NCBI GenBank assembly: GCA_019420265.1
Contig: JAHZHM010000063.1
Span: forward strand, 1 to 5,970
Length of the DNA: 5,970 bases
Direction of reading: 5' to 3'
From: Clostridiales bacterium
GTDB taxonomy: Bacteria > Bacillota > Clostridia > Christensenellales > Christensenellaceae
The notes below the pieces were generated by a model that worked only from the letters and a program-made list of their open reading frames with translations, made no database searches and was not told the origin of the DNA. A program made the translations under genes and the position numbers. Numbering within the stretch: the stretch's first letter is position 1; each line of letters starts with the position of its first letter. This document shows positions 1 through 5,584 of this stretch, in pieces.

Positions 1-798
1 GTGGGGCTGGTGGGCTTCCCGAGCGTGGGGAAATCCACCTTGCTCTCGGTGGTTTCGGCGGCAAAGCCGAAGATTGCCGATTACCATTTCACCACGCTTT
101 CCCCGAACTTGGGCGTGGTGGGGACGGGCGAGAGCAGTTTCGTCATGGCGGATTTGCCCGGCCTCATCGAGGGCGCCAGCCAAGGCGCAGGGCTGGGGCA
201 TGATTTTCTGCGGCATATCGAGCGGACGCGCATGATCCTGCATGTTGTGGATGCCTCCGGCGTGGAGGGGAGAGACCCTCTGGAGGATTACGCCAAAATC
301 CGCAAAGAGCTGGAAGCCTATAGCCCCGAGCTAGCGGAACGCAAGGAAATTGTCGCCGCGGCCAAGATGGATTTGCCCGGCGCGGAAGTGGGCTATGAAT
401 GGCTGAGGGATGAGCTGGAGCCCAAGGGCATCGCCGTTTATCCCATCTCTGCGGCAACGCAGCAGGGTGTGCGCGAGCTGCTCTCGGCCATCACGCGGCA
501 ACTACGGGAGCTGCCGCCTGTGCAGCAGATAGAGGAAGAGGGCGTCATCGAGGAATGGGAGACCATGAGCAGCGAGCAGAGCTTTGAGCTTAGCCGCGGC
601 ATGGACGGCGTGGCCGAGGTCAACGGCAGCCTCATCGATTCGATTTTTGCCCGCATCGACCCGGAAGACCCGGATTCCATGCGGCATTTTGCAAAGCTGC
701 TGGAGGATTTGGGCATTATTAAAGCACTGCGGGAATTTGGCGTTCAGGATGGCCAGGAAGTCCGCCTTAATGGAGAGACGTTTGATTTTGTGGAATAG
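1..798 (+). CDS. obgE: GTPase Obg/CgtA, 5'-truncated by the window edge
   Basis: C-terminal 265 residues of the Obg GTPase, which binds GTP and acts in 50S ribosomal subunit maturation and stress control. Full-length proteins are usually about 430 residues, so the glycine-rich Obg fold lies upstream of the window, and the opening GTG is an internal valine, not a start. Visible G-domain motifs, numbered from the first codon: G1 P-loop GFPSVGKS at 5-12, switch I TT at 31-32, G3 DLPG at 51-54, G5 SAA at 150-152. G4, normally NKxD, reads AKMD at 121-124, which is odd. Residues from about 190 to 265 match the Obg C-terminal (OCT) domain, ending in the typical FDFVE. The stop is TAG. yhbY follows after 38 bp in the same direction and is probably cotranscribed. 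The identity is certain; the effect of the G4 change is unknown. Confidence 0.97.
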   Translation: MGLVGFPSVGKSTLLSVVSAAKPKIADYHFTTLSPNLGVVGTGESSFVMADLPGLIEGASQGAGLGHDFLRHIERTRMILHVVDASGVEGRDPLEDYAKIRKELEAYSPELAERKEIVAAAKMDLPGAEVGYEWLRDELEPKGIAVYPISAATQQGVRELLSAITRQLRELPPVQQIEEEGVIEEWETMSSEQSFELSRGMDGVAEVNGSLIDSIFARIDPEDPDSMRHFAKLLEDLGIIKALREFGVQDGQEVRLNGETFDFVE

Positions 799-836
799 GG
801 CCAATATCGGAAAAGAAAGCATTTGAGGAAAAGAGT

Positions 837-1121
837 ATGACGAGCAAACAAAGAGCCAAGCTGCGGGCCATGGCCAACAGCTTGGAGCCGATCATTTTTA
901 TCGGAAAAGAAGGCATCACAGAAAATCTGCTCAGGCAGGTGGAAGATGCGCTGGTGGCGCGGGAATTGGTGAAGGGAAGCGTTCAGCGCAACTGCGCGCT
1001 TTCGGCCAAGGAGGCGCTGCATCTTTTGGCTGAGCAGCTAGGGGCCGAGCCGGTGCAGTTCATCGGCCGAAAATTTGCGCTTTATCGGCGCAATGAAAAA
1101 AAGCCCGTCATCGCGCTGTAG
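837..1121 (+). CDS. yhbY: YhbY/YqeI family RNA-binding protein (CRM domain)
   Basis: A 94-residue protein made almost entirely of one CRM (YhbY) domain, the usual length for the family. Relatives associate with pre-50S particles and are thought to help ribosome assembly in the cytoplasm. Visible features are the basic N-terminal helix, the GxxG loop as GKEG at residues 23-26, the ELVKGSVQRN strand that corresponds to the family's ELIKV segment, and the C-terminal strands with QFIGRKFALYRR. The ATG is preceded by GAGGA at 825-829 with a 7-nt spacer. It lies 38 bp after obgE with no terminator between them, so the two are probably one transcript. A hairpin with a U tract lies about 30 bp after the stop. 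In many Firmicutes nadD comes next on the same strand; here an opposing gene intervenes. Confidence 0.95.
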   Translation: MTSKQRAKLRAMANSLEPIIFIGKEGITENLLRQVEDALVARELVKGSVQRNCALSAKEALHLLAEQLGAEPVQFIGRKFALYRRNEKKPVIAL

Positions 1122-1152
1122 CGAGCTGGGCTCAAAAATCGTGGAAAAGCAG

Positions 1153-1183
1153 AAAACGTGCAGGGTCGCCTGCACGTTTTTCT
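1153..1183. terminator. Bidirectional intrinsic terminator between convergent genes
   Basis: AAAACGTGCAGG (1153-1164) pairs with CCTGCACGTTTT (1169-1180) around a GTCG loop, giving a perfect 12-bp stem. On the plus strand it is followed by TTTTTCTATTTT; on the minus strand the flank reads TTTTCTGCTTTT, so it can work both ways. It closes yhbY on the plus strand. The minus-strand gene's TAG stop (1184-1182) lies at the very edge of the stem, so that transcript ends almost without a 3' UTR. Confidence 0.9.
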
Positions 1184-1526
1184 ATTTTGAGGAGGAGCGC
1201 TGTTCTTTGCCGGAAAGCCAGCAAAAAAGTGAAAGAGAAAAGCAAAGAGCGGCAATAATAGGATAGAGAATGGAAAAGCCCGTCAGGCCATACCAGCAGA
1301 GCAGGAAGATGCCCAGCAGAAAATAGGCTTTGGATTTTTCGCGGCGCAGGAAGATGCTTTTGGGGCTCCCGAAGGCGGGATGATCGATTTTGGCGCAAAG
1401 CGCCTTTTGCAGCTCCTCTTCAGAGGGCGCGATGAGCGGATGCTCCAGCTCCAAAAATTCCTGCTGGCCCAGCAGCGTGATCTCCGCGTTCAGGCGCTGG
1501 GACATGGCGTCTGCCTCATCCTGATA

Positions 1527-1538
1527 GGGCGCGCGCCC
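1527..1538. repeat. 12-bp perfect palindrome with alternating GC at the frameshift point
   Basis: GGGCGCGCGCCC is its own reverse complement and holds an alternating GC run exactly where the minus-strand gene changes frame. It is created at the junction between the second repeat copy and the following unique sequence. Loss of one CG dinucleotide here would also restore the downstream frame (LGA followed by PYQDEADAM), so it is a second possible slippage or miscall site. Confidence 0.8.
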
Positions 1539-1628
1539 AGCTTCTTGAGCTTGCGGTGCAGCAGCAGAATTGGCAGCAGCGCCTTTTGCGCGCCCAGCTT
1601 CTTGAGCTTGCGGTGCAGCAGCAGAATT
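1531..1628. repeat. 41-bp direct repeat, 57-bp period, inside the minus-strand gene
   Basis: Positions 1531-1571 and 1588-1628 are identical (41 bp), with start points 57 bp apart and 16 bp between the copies. On the minus strand both copies encode ILLLHRKLKKLGA in the same frame, and the spacer encodes QKALLP. After the second copy the frame is lost. The simplest history is a tandem duplication of 57 bp followed by loss of 13 bp from the second unit, or an equivalent one-step templated insertion of 44 bp. Because the period is 57 bp (19 codons), loss of one unit by recombination would not restore the reading frame. Confidence 0.95.
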
Positions 1629-2158
1629 TGCTGCACACCCACGGGATTTTCCGGGTGATTTTGCAGCGCATAGCAGAAGAGCTGCTGCTCTGGGAGATAC
1701 AGCCCGCCCAGCGGCTGTTCGCCGTCCACGGCGCCATGCTGCGCGAAAATCTCCAGGCAGATCTCCCAAAAGTTCTCATCTGAGAGCAGAGTCAGCTTTT
1801 CCAGGGCGCATTCATTTTTGAGCACATCTAGCTCTTTGGAGATATATTTTTCCAGCTGATAGCGGCAGAAGCCGGCATATAGAGCCAAAAGGGCCAGCGC
1901 CGTGCAGATGCCCAAAATGAGAGCGGCGCGGATGCCCATATGCAGGCGCCAAAATAGGAAAAAGAGCAAAGCCGAGAGCAGCAGCGCGCCCAAAAGGAGA
2001 TCCAGCCCCCGGGCAATGCTGTTTTTGCCGCCGCGGCGTTTGCGTTTGAAATAGCGAATGGCTTTTTGATCGAGCTGCATGAGTCGTCCTCCTGGTATAC
2101 TGGAATTACCCACTAGTATTGACAGAAATATCCAGTTTTATGCGCGGGCGGCGGGGGT

Positions 2159-2187
2159 TTGTGCAACCGGGCGGGATTGTGTATAAT
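2159..2187 (+). promoter_or_regulatory. Probable sigma-A promoter of nadD-yqeK-rsfS
   Basis: A perfect -10 hexamer TATAAT at 2182-2187 is preceded, with a 17-bp spacer, by TTGTGC at 2159-2164, a weak -35. Transcription would start near 2194, giving a leader of only about 14 nt with the ribosome binding site almost at its 5' end. A promoter is expected here because the terminator after yhbY and the opposing gene cut nadD off from obgE-yhbY. Confidence 0.65.
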
Positions 2188-2195
2188 AGATGAGC

Positions 2196-2201
2196 AGGAG
2201 G
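2196..2201 (+). promoter_or_regulatory. nadD ribosome binding site that decides the start
   Basis: AGGAGG at 2196-2201 lies 6 nt before the ATG at 2208. An in-frame ATG at 2190 would place this site inside the coding region and has no ribosome binding site of its own, so 2208 is the better start. Confidence 0.8.
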
Positions 2202-2207
2202 AGAGGC

Positions 2208-2858
2208 ATGGAAAGAGAGAATTGCGCGCCGCAGCCTTTGGCGCACCGCATCGGTATCTTGGGGGGGACGTTCAACCCGCCGCACCTGGGGCATCTGCGC
2301 ATCGCGGAACAGGTCTACCGGGAATTTGCGCTGGATCAGGTGATCGTGCTGCCCGTGGGCATTCCGCCGCATAAACGGGAGGAGGCGGTGCTCAGCGCCG
2401 AGCAGCGGGAGCAGATGTGCCGCCTGTTCTGCCAGGAAGGAGACTTTCTGGAACTTTGCACGATGGAACTGCGGCGAGAGGGGTATACCTATACCATTGA
2501 TACGCTGCGTGCTTTTCATAAAATGTTAAAACCCGATCAGCGCATCTACTACATCATCGGGACGGATACGCTGTTTCAGCTGGAAACCTGGAGGGAGCAT
2601 GAGGTAGTGCTATCCCAGGATCTATGTACGTTTTTATGCGTGCCCAGACCGGGCGATCCCATGCGCAAAGTGGAAGAAAAGCTGAAAGAGCTGAAGGAAA
2701 AGTATGGCGTCAAAATCCTGCTCTCCGCTGGGGCAGGGCCGGACATCTCCTCGACGATGATTCGGGAAGCGATGATGCGGGGTGAGAACGTGGAGCACTT
2801 GGTGCCAGCGCGGGTTTTGCGGTTTATGGAGGCGGAGCATGTATTCGAGGGAGCTTAG
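2208..2858 (+). CDS. nadD: Nicotinate-nucleotide adenylyltransferase
   Basis: A 216-residue cytoplasmic enzyme that joins nicotinate mononucleotide and ATP to deamido-NAD and pyrophosphate, the penultimate step of NAD synthesis. The nucleotidyltransferase fold is clear: GGTFNPPHLGH at residues 19-29 contains the HxGH signature (26-29), GTD at 118-120 and W128 match the pyridine-nucleotide site region, and ISSTMIR at 180-186 is the C-terminal phosphate-binding motif. About 14 residues precede the first strand, slightly longer than many homologues. The start at 2208 is chosen from the AGGAGG spacing. The last 20 bp overlap yqeK, whose ribosome binding site lies inside nadD, pointing to translational coupling. 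It has its own likely promoter just upstream. Confidence 0.96.
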   Translation: MERENCAPQPLAHRIGILGGTFNPPHLGHLRIAEQVYREFALDQVIVLPVGIPPHKREEAVLSAEQREQMCRLFCQEGDFLELCTMELRREGYTYTIDTLRAFHKMLKPDQRIYYIIGTDTLFQLETWREHEVVLSQDLCTFLCVPRPGDPMRKVEEKLKELKEKYGVKILLSAGAGPDISSTMIREAMMRGENVEHLVPARVLRFMEAEHVFEGA

Positions 2859-3435
2859 GGCGCGCTATCTGGAAGCGCTGCGCCAACGGCTGACACCCGG
2901 GCGGCTGACGCATAGCCTGGGCGTAGAGAAAATGGCCGTCGATTTGGCGGAAAAATACGGAGAAGACACAGAAAAAGCGGCAATCGCAGGGCTGCTGCAC
3001 GATTATGCCAAGTATGTTGCAGATGAGCAAATGCTGGCGTATGCAAAGGAATTTGGTATTCCGCTCTGCCGCGCCTATGAGGCGCAGCCAAATTTGCTGC
3101 ATGGGCCGGTGGGAGCGAAGCTGGTAGAGCAGGAGCTGGGCATTTGCGATGCGCAGGTGCTTGCGGCGATTGCCCACCATACCACAGGCGCACCGGGCAT
3201 GAGCCGGCTGGAAGAGATCGTCTATCTGGCCGATCTGCTGGAGGAAAACAGAAATTTTGAGGGAGTGGAAAAGCTGCGGCAAGCGCTGGATTATGGCCTG
3301 GAACAGGCGATAGAGCAGGCAATGGCGCATGAGCTCGCCTATTTACAGAAGCAGGGCGGGCAGGTGCACCCGGATACCGCGGCTGCCTATCAGTGGGTGC
3401 TAGAAAAAAGGAGAGAGCAAAATGGCAAATTTTGA
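2839..3435 (+). CDS. yqeK: YqeK family HD-domain hydrolase (Ap4A hydrolase type)
   Basis: A 198-residue HD-superfamily protein. YqeK members symmetrically hydrolyse diadenosine tetraphosphate to ADP with a metal centre; the same activity is inferred here. Metal-ligand candidates are present: H25 in LTHS, H54-D55 in LLHDYAK, H88 in LLHG, H113-H114, and D132 in YLADLLEENR, which matches the family's YLAD-x-x-E-x-x-R pattern. The ATG at 2839 is chosen because GGAGG at 2828-2832 sits 6 nt upstream and because it directly precedes the conserved helix; an in-frame ATG at 2782 would add 19 residues unlike the family. It overlaps nadD by 20 bp and rsfS by 14 bp, so the three form a tight operon. The family normally sits between nadD and rsfS, which supports the call. 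Confidence 0.94.
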   Translation: MYSRELRARYLEALRQRLTPGRLTHSLGVEKMAVDLAEKYGEDTEKAAIAGLLHDYAKYVADEQMLAYAKEFGIPLCRAYEAQPNLLHGPVGAKLVEQELGICDAQVLAAIAHHTTGAPGMSRLEEIVYLADLLEENRNFEGVEKLRQALDYGLEQAIEQAMAHELAYLQKQGGQVHPDTAAAYQWVLEKRREQNGKF

Positions 3436-3811
3436 TCAGGTAACAATGGGATTGGCAGAACTGCTGGATGCGAAGAAGGCAGAGAAAATCGTGCTGCTGG
3501 ATGTTTCCCGCCAGACGATTCTGGCCGAGACATTTGTGGTATGCAGCGGGCGCTCGCCGGCACAGCTGCGCATGCTGGCAGATGAGGCAGAGCAGTATAT
3601 GGCCAAACACGGGATTTTCAAAAAACGCATGGAAGGCTATCGGCAGGGCAGGTGGATTGTGGTGGATTTCGGCGATCTTCTGGTGCATCTCTTTCATAGA
3701 GAGGAGCGGGAGTTCTACGACATCGAGCGGCTCTGGAAAGACAAGGATAACTTCCTGGAATACGAGGGCCTGCCGGAGTTTCGGGAAAACGGCGCTGGCA
3801 AGAACTCCTAA
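3422..3811 (+). CDS. rsfS: Ribosome silencing factor RsfS
   Basis: A 129-residue protein of the RsfS/Iojap family, which binds L14 (uL14) on the 50S subunit, blocks joining with 30S, and so damps translation when nutrients are short. Family landmarks are all visible: LDVSRQT at 26-32, TFVVCSGRS at 37-45, MEGYRQGRWIVVDFGD at 70-85, VHLFHREEREFYDIERLW at 88-105. AAGGAG at 3408-3413 lies 8 nt before the ATG, inside the end of yqeK, and the genes overlap by 14 bp. In many Clostridia a LytR-CpsA-Psr gene sits between yqeK and rsfS; it is absent here. I see no convincing terminator after the stop, so some read-through into the carboxypeptidase gene is possible. Confidence 0.96.
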   Translation: MANFDQVTMGLAELLDAKKAEKIVLLDVSRQTILAETFVVCSGRSPAQLRMLADEAEQYMAKHGIFKKRMEGYRQGRWIVVDFGDLLVHLFHREEREFYDIERLWKDKDNFLEYEGLPEFRENGAGKNS

Positions 3812-3815
3812 AATT

Positions 3816-3831
3816 ATTGTGAAATTGTGAA
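3816..3831 (+). repeat. Tandem 8-bp repeat upstream of the carboxypeptidase promoter
   Basis: ATTGTGAA occurs twice back to back (3816-3823 and 3824-3831), starting 5 bp after the rsfS stop and ending about 26 bp upstream of the proposed -35 at 3858. It may be chance in AT-rich intergenic DNA, or a binding site. Nothing here identifies a binding protein. Confidence 0.4.
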
Positions 3832-3857
3832 TACTCGACAAAAGAGGGGATTTTCTG

Positions 3858-3886
3858 TTCCAAAATATCGGGGGCTGTGATATACT
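3858..3886 (+). promoter_or_regulatory. Extended -10 promoter of the carboxypeptidase gene
   Basis: TGATATACT at 3878-3886 is an exact extended -10 (TGn followed by TATACT). With a 17-bp spacer the -35 position reads TTCCAA (3858-3863), only half matching the consensus, as is common when an extended -10 is present. Transcription would begin near 3893, leaving a leader of about 30 nt. Confidence 0.65.
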
Positions 3887-3915
3887 AGCCTTATGTGTCC
3901 GATTTTGAAGTCTCC

Positions 3916-3921
3916 AGGAGG
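3916..3921 (+). promoter_or_regulatory. Ribosome binding site with an ambiguous start
   Basis: AGGAGG at 3916-3921 ends only 2 nt before the ATG at 3924, which is too close for efficient initiation. It is 8 nt before the in-frame TTG at 3930, which is ideal. Starting at TTG gives MKRNLLFK, a standard signal-peptide beginning. Confidence 0.6.
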
Positions 3922-3923
3922 TT

Positions 3924-5357
3924 ATGCTGTTGAAGCGTAATTTGCTTTTTAAAATATTTGTCGCGTTTCTGGCGTTTGTGATGGTTTTTACCACGGTCTA
4001 TTGGGTCTTTGCGGCAGGCATCGATGAGGCCGAAATGACGGCGAGCGCCATCATGCTGCTGGATCAGGATACCGGGACTGTGCTCTATGAAAAGAACCCG
4101 GATGCAAAAATTGCCCCTGCCAGCACGACGAAGATCATGACGGCGCTGGTCGCGCTGGATCATTTGCAGCTGACGGACGAGATTACCGTGGGCGCGGAGG
4201 TTTCGGTTTCCGGATCGCTGATGGGCCTCAAACCTGGGCAGACGGTAACGGTGGAAACGCTGCTTTATGGCATGTTTTTAAGCTCCGGCAATGATGCAGC
4301 TGTGGCGCTGGCAGTGAAAGTTGCGGGCTCGACGGATCAGTTTGCCGCTTTGATGAATCAGAAAGCGGCGGAATTTGGCATGACGAATACGAACTTCGTT
4401 ACAGTTTCGGGCTTAGACTGGGACGGGCACCAGACCACCGTGCGCGATATGGCCAAACTGGCGCAGCATGCTGCGGGCAATGAGACGATTATGAAAATCG
4501 CCGGCAGTAAAACCTATAATGCAACGACCGTCGATAAGACGACCAACTTCAATCTGGAAAACACCAACCGGCTGCTCTATACGCCGGAAAATAAAGATCC
4601 CAATACGCCGCCCTATACCAACTTTGAGTATGAATACACCACGGGGCTGAAAACCGGCTCTACAGCCAATGCGGGCGGATGCGTCATTGCCACGGCGCAG
4701 AAAGACGGAAGGCATCTGATCGCGCTGGTATTTGGAGACAGCTCGGATCAGGGGGCAAAGAGGTGGACCATCGTCCGCTCGCTCTTTGAGTATGGGTTTA
4801 ACGAGTTTTCCAAGGTTCCGCTGGATGAATTGGCGGCGGAGAAGCTGCAGATTGATGTGGCGAATGCACCGGTTGTAGACGGTGTGCCGATGAAGCTCAA
4901 ATGCGTTCCGGCTGGGACGGGCGCAGATGGTGCGATTGTTTTAAAAAATGATGTGGATCGCGCGCAAATTACCGTGCAGATTACGCCAAATGAAGGGTTG
5001 GCCGCGCCTGTGCTCATGGGAGATATTGTGGGCAAGGTTGTGATCGCGAACGGTGAACAGACGATCTTCTCGGGCGATTTGGCCGCGGCAGAGGATATGA
5101 TGAGCAACGAAGAATACCAAAAGCTCGTCGAAAATGCCAATGCGAACAAGGTCGGGCCGGTCGATTTGGATGATCCCAACACAGAGGTGCGCAAAATCAG
5201 CAAATACGTTTGGCTCTGGCTGCTCATCCCCATTGCGCTGATCGTTTTTCTGGTTGTGCGCACGCTGGGTGCAAAGCGCAGCCGCAGAATGCGCTACTCG
5301 CGCTCCAGAAGGAAAAAGGTTGGCTCGGTTTATCGCCGGCGCCGCCGTAGATTTTAG
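3924..5357 (+). CDS. D-alanyl-D-alanine carboxypeptidase (PBP5/DacA-DacF type), membrane-anchored
   Basis: A low-molecular-weight penicillin-binding protein that removes the terminal D-alanine from peptidoglycan pentapeptides outside the membrane. Numbering from the ATG: signal peptide about 1-30 with a plausible cleavage after VFA (28-30); catalytic S67-T-T-K70; S121-G122-N123; K243-T244-G245. The peptidase S11 domain is complete and is followed by a region consistent with the PBP5 C-terminal beta domain. Unlike the amphipathic anchor of E. coli PBP5, the end has a true hydrophobic helix (about 428-445) and then a 32-residue tail with 14 Arg and 3 Lys, ending in six arginines and Phe. The widest start is given; spacing from AGGAGG favours the TTG at 3930, which would shorten the protein by two residues. 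It has its own promoter and terminator, so it is probably monocistronic. No paralogue-specific feature lets me choose a symbol such as dacA, dacB or dacF. Confidence 0.95.
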   Translation: MLLKRNLLFKIFVAFLAFVMVFTTVYWVFAAGIDEAEMTASAIMLLDQDTGTVLYEKNPDAKIAPASTTKIMTALVALDHLQLTDEITVGAEVSVSGSLMGLKPGQTVTVETLLYGMFLSSGNDAAVALAVKVAGSTDQFAALMNQKAAEFGMTNTNFVTVSGLDWDGHQTTVRDMAKLAQHAAGNETIMKIAGSKTYNATTVDKTTNFNLENTNRLLYTPENKDPNTPPYTNFEYEYTTGLKTGSTANAGGCVIATAQKDGRHLIALVFGDSSDQGAKRWTIVRSLFEYGFNEFSKVPLDELAAEKLQIDVANAPVVDGVPMKLKCVPAGTGADGAIVLKNDVDRAQITVQITPNEGLAAPVLMGDIVGKVVIANGEQTIFSGDLAAAEDMMSNEEYQKLVENANANKVGPVDLDDPNTEVRKISKYVWLWLLIPIALIVFLVVRTLGAKRSRRMRYSRSRRKKVGSVYRRRRRRF

Positions 5358-5368
5358 AAAATGGAAAG

Positions 5369-5393
5369 AAGAGAGCCTAGGCTCTCTTTTTTT
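5369..5393 (+). terminator. Intrinsic terminator after the carboxypeptidase gene
   Basis: AAGAGAGC (5369-5376) pairs with GCTCTCTT (5381-5388) around a CTAG loop; the whole 20 bp is a perfect palindrome. A run of seven T (5387-5393) follows on the plus strand. It begins 11 bp after the stop codon. Confidence 0.92.
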
Positions 5394-5510
5394 GTTGAGC
5401 ATTTTTGCCTGCACAGCCGCTGTTACAAACTTTTAACATGCGATATCCTATGGAGAAATAGCCCGGGGGAATCGCGAAATTCCTGTGCTGAAAAAACGCC
5501 GCTCATGTGG

Positions 5511-5540
5511 TTGCAATTTTGTAACTATATAATTTATATG
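5511..5540 (+). promoter_or_regulatory. Candidate promoter of the XRE regulator gene
   Basis: TTGCAA at 5511-5516 followed after 18 bp by TATATG (5535-5540) is one possible -35/-10 pair. A perfect TATAAT at 5528-5533 is also present, but its -35 position is poor. The AT-rich character contrasts with the flanking sequence and a promoter is needed here after the terminator. The exact hexamers cannot be settled from sequence alone. The 5394-5510 stretch upstream holds no gene I can support. Confidence 0.45.
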
Positions 5541-5545
5541 TAGTT
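5523..5545. promoter_or_regulatory. Near-perfect 23-bp inverted repeat, candidate operator
   Basis: AACTATATA (5523-5531) and TATGTAGTT (5537-5545) are inverted repeats matching at 8 of 9 positions, separated by 5 nt and centred on 5534. The element covers both possible -10 hexamers and lies 39 bp before the start of the XRE gene. Size and symmetry suit a dimeric helix-turn-helix protein, so autorepression by the adjacent regulator is a reasonable inference. Confidence 0.5.
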
Positions 5546-5584
5546 GTTCCATAATTTTCTAGTCATGTTTTTTGGGAGGAGATT

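Larger units (their letters stand above)
1182..2080 (-). pseudogene. Four-helix membrane protein of unknown function, disrupted by frameshift at a partial duplication
   Basis: Not recognised as a named family. The ATG at 2080 follows AGGAGG (2093-2088) with a 7-nt spacer. The first frame runs 196 codons to a TGA at 1490; the rest continues in another frame to a TAG at 1182. The halves look like one protein. The N-terminal part has a basic start and two membrane helices (about residues 26-44 and 50-70), then a soluble region. The C-terminal part, starting around PYQDEADAMSQ, finishes the soluble region and adds two more helices before a short polar end. The break coincides with a second copy of the segment encoding ILLLHRKLKKLGA. 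Removing 44 bp joins ALLP directly to YQDEADAM and gives a 284-residue reading frame. A restart at the ATG at 1505 (GAGG 8 nt upstream) could in principle make the C-terminal half separately. It is convergent with yhbY and divergent from nadD. A sequencing or assembly error is possible. Confidence 0.75.

Noticed and set aside
1490..1545. Programmed ribosomal frameshifting in the minus-strand gene
   Set aside because: No slippery heptamer of the usual A/U-rich type is present at the frame change, and the partial duplication explains the shift.
2119..2124. Perfect TTGACA hexamer between the divergent genes
   Set aside because: At 16-18 bp downstream the sequence is GC-rich with no -10, so it does not form a promoter on the plus strand.
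2094..2125. Promoter for the minus-strand membrane gene
   Set aside because: TATACC overlaps the ribosome binding site region and would start transcription inside it. Other hexamers have poor partners, so I cannot place a promoter.
2855..3994. A 379-codon open frame on the minus strand opposite yqeK and rsfS
   Set aside because: It lies wholly antisense to two clearly conserved genes, its translation is low-complexity with many Pro, Ala, Arg and His residues, and no ribosome binding site or family motif is evident. It is a shadow frame.
5394..5510. Short plus-strand frames and a small inverted repeat (GGAAT / ATTCC near 5468-5483) between the terminator and the XRE promoter
   Set aside because: The frames lack ribosome binding sites and recognisable sequence, and the 5-bp stem is within chance expectation.
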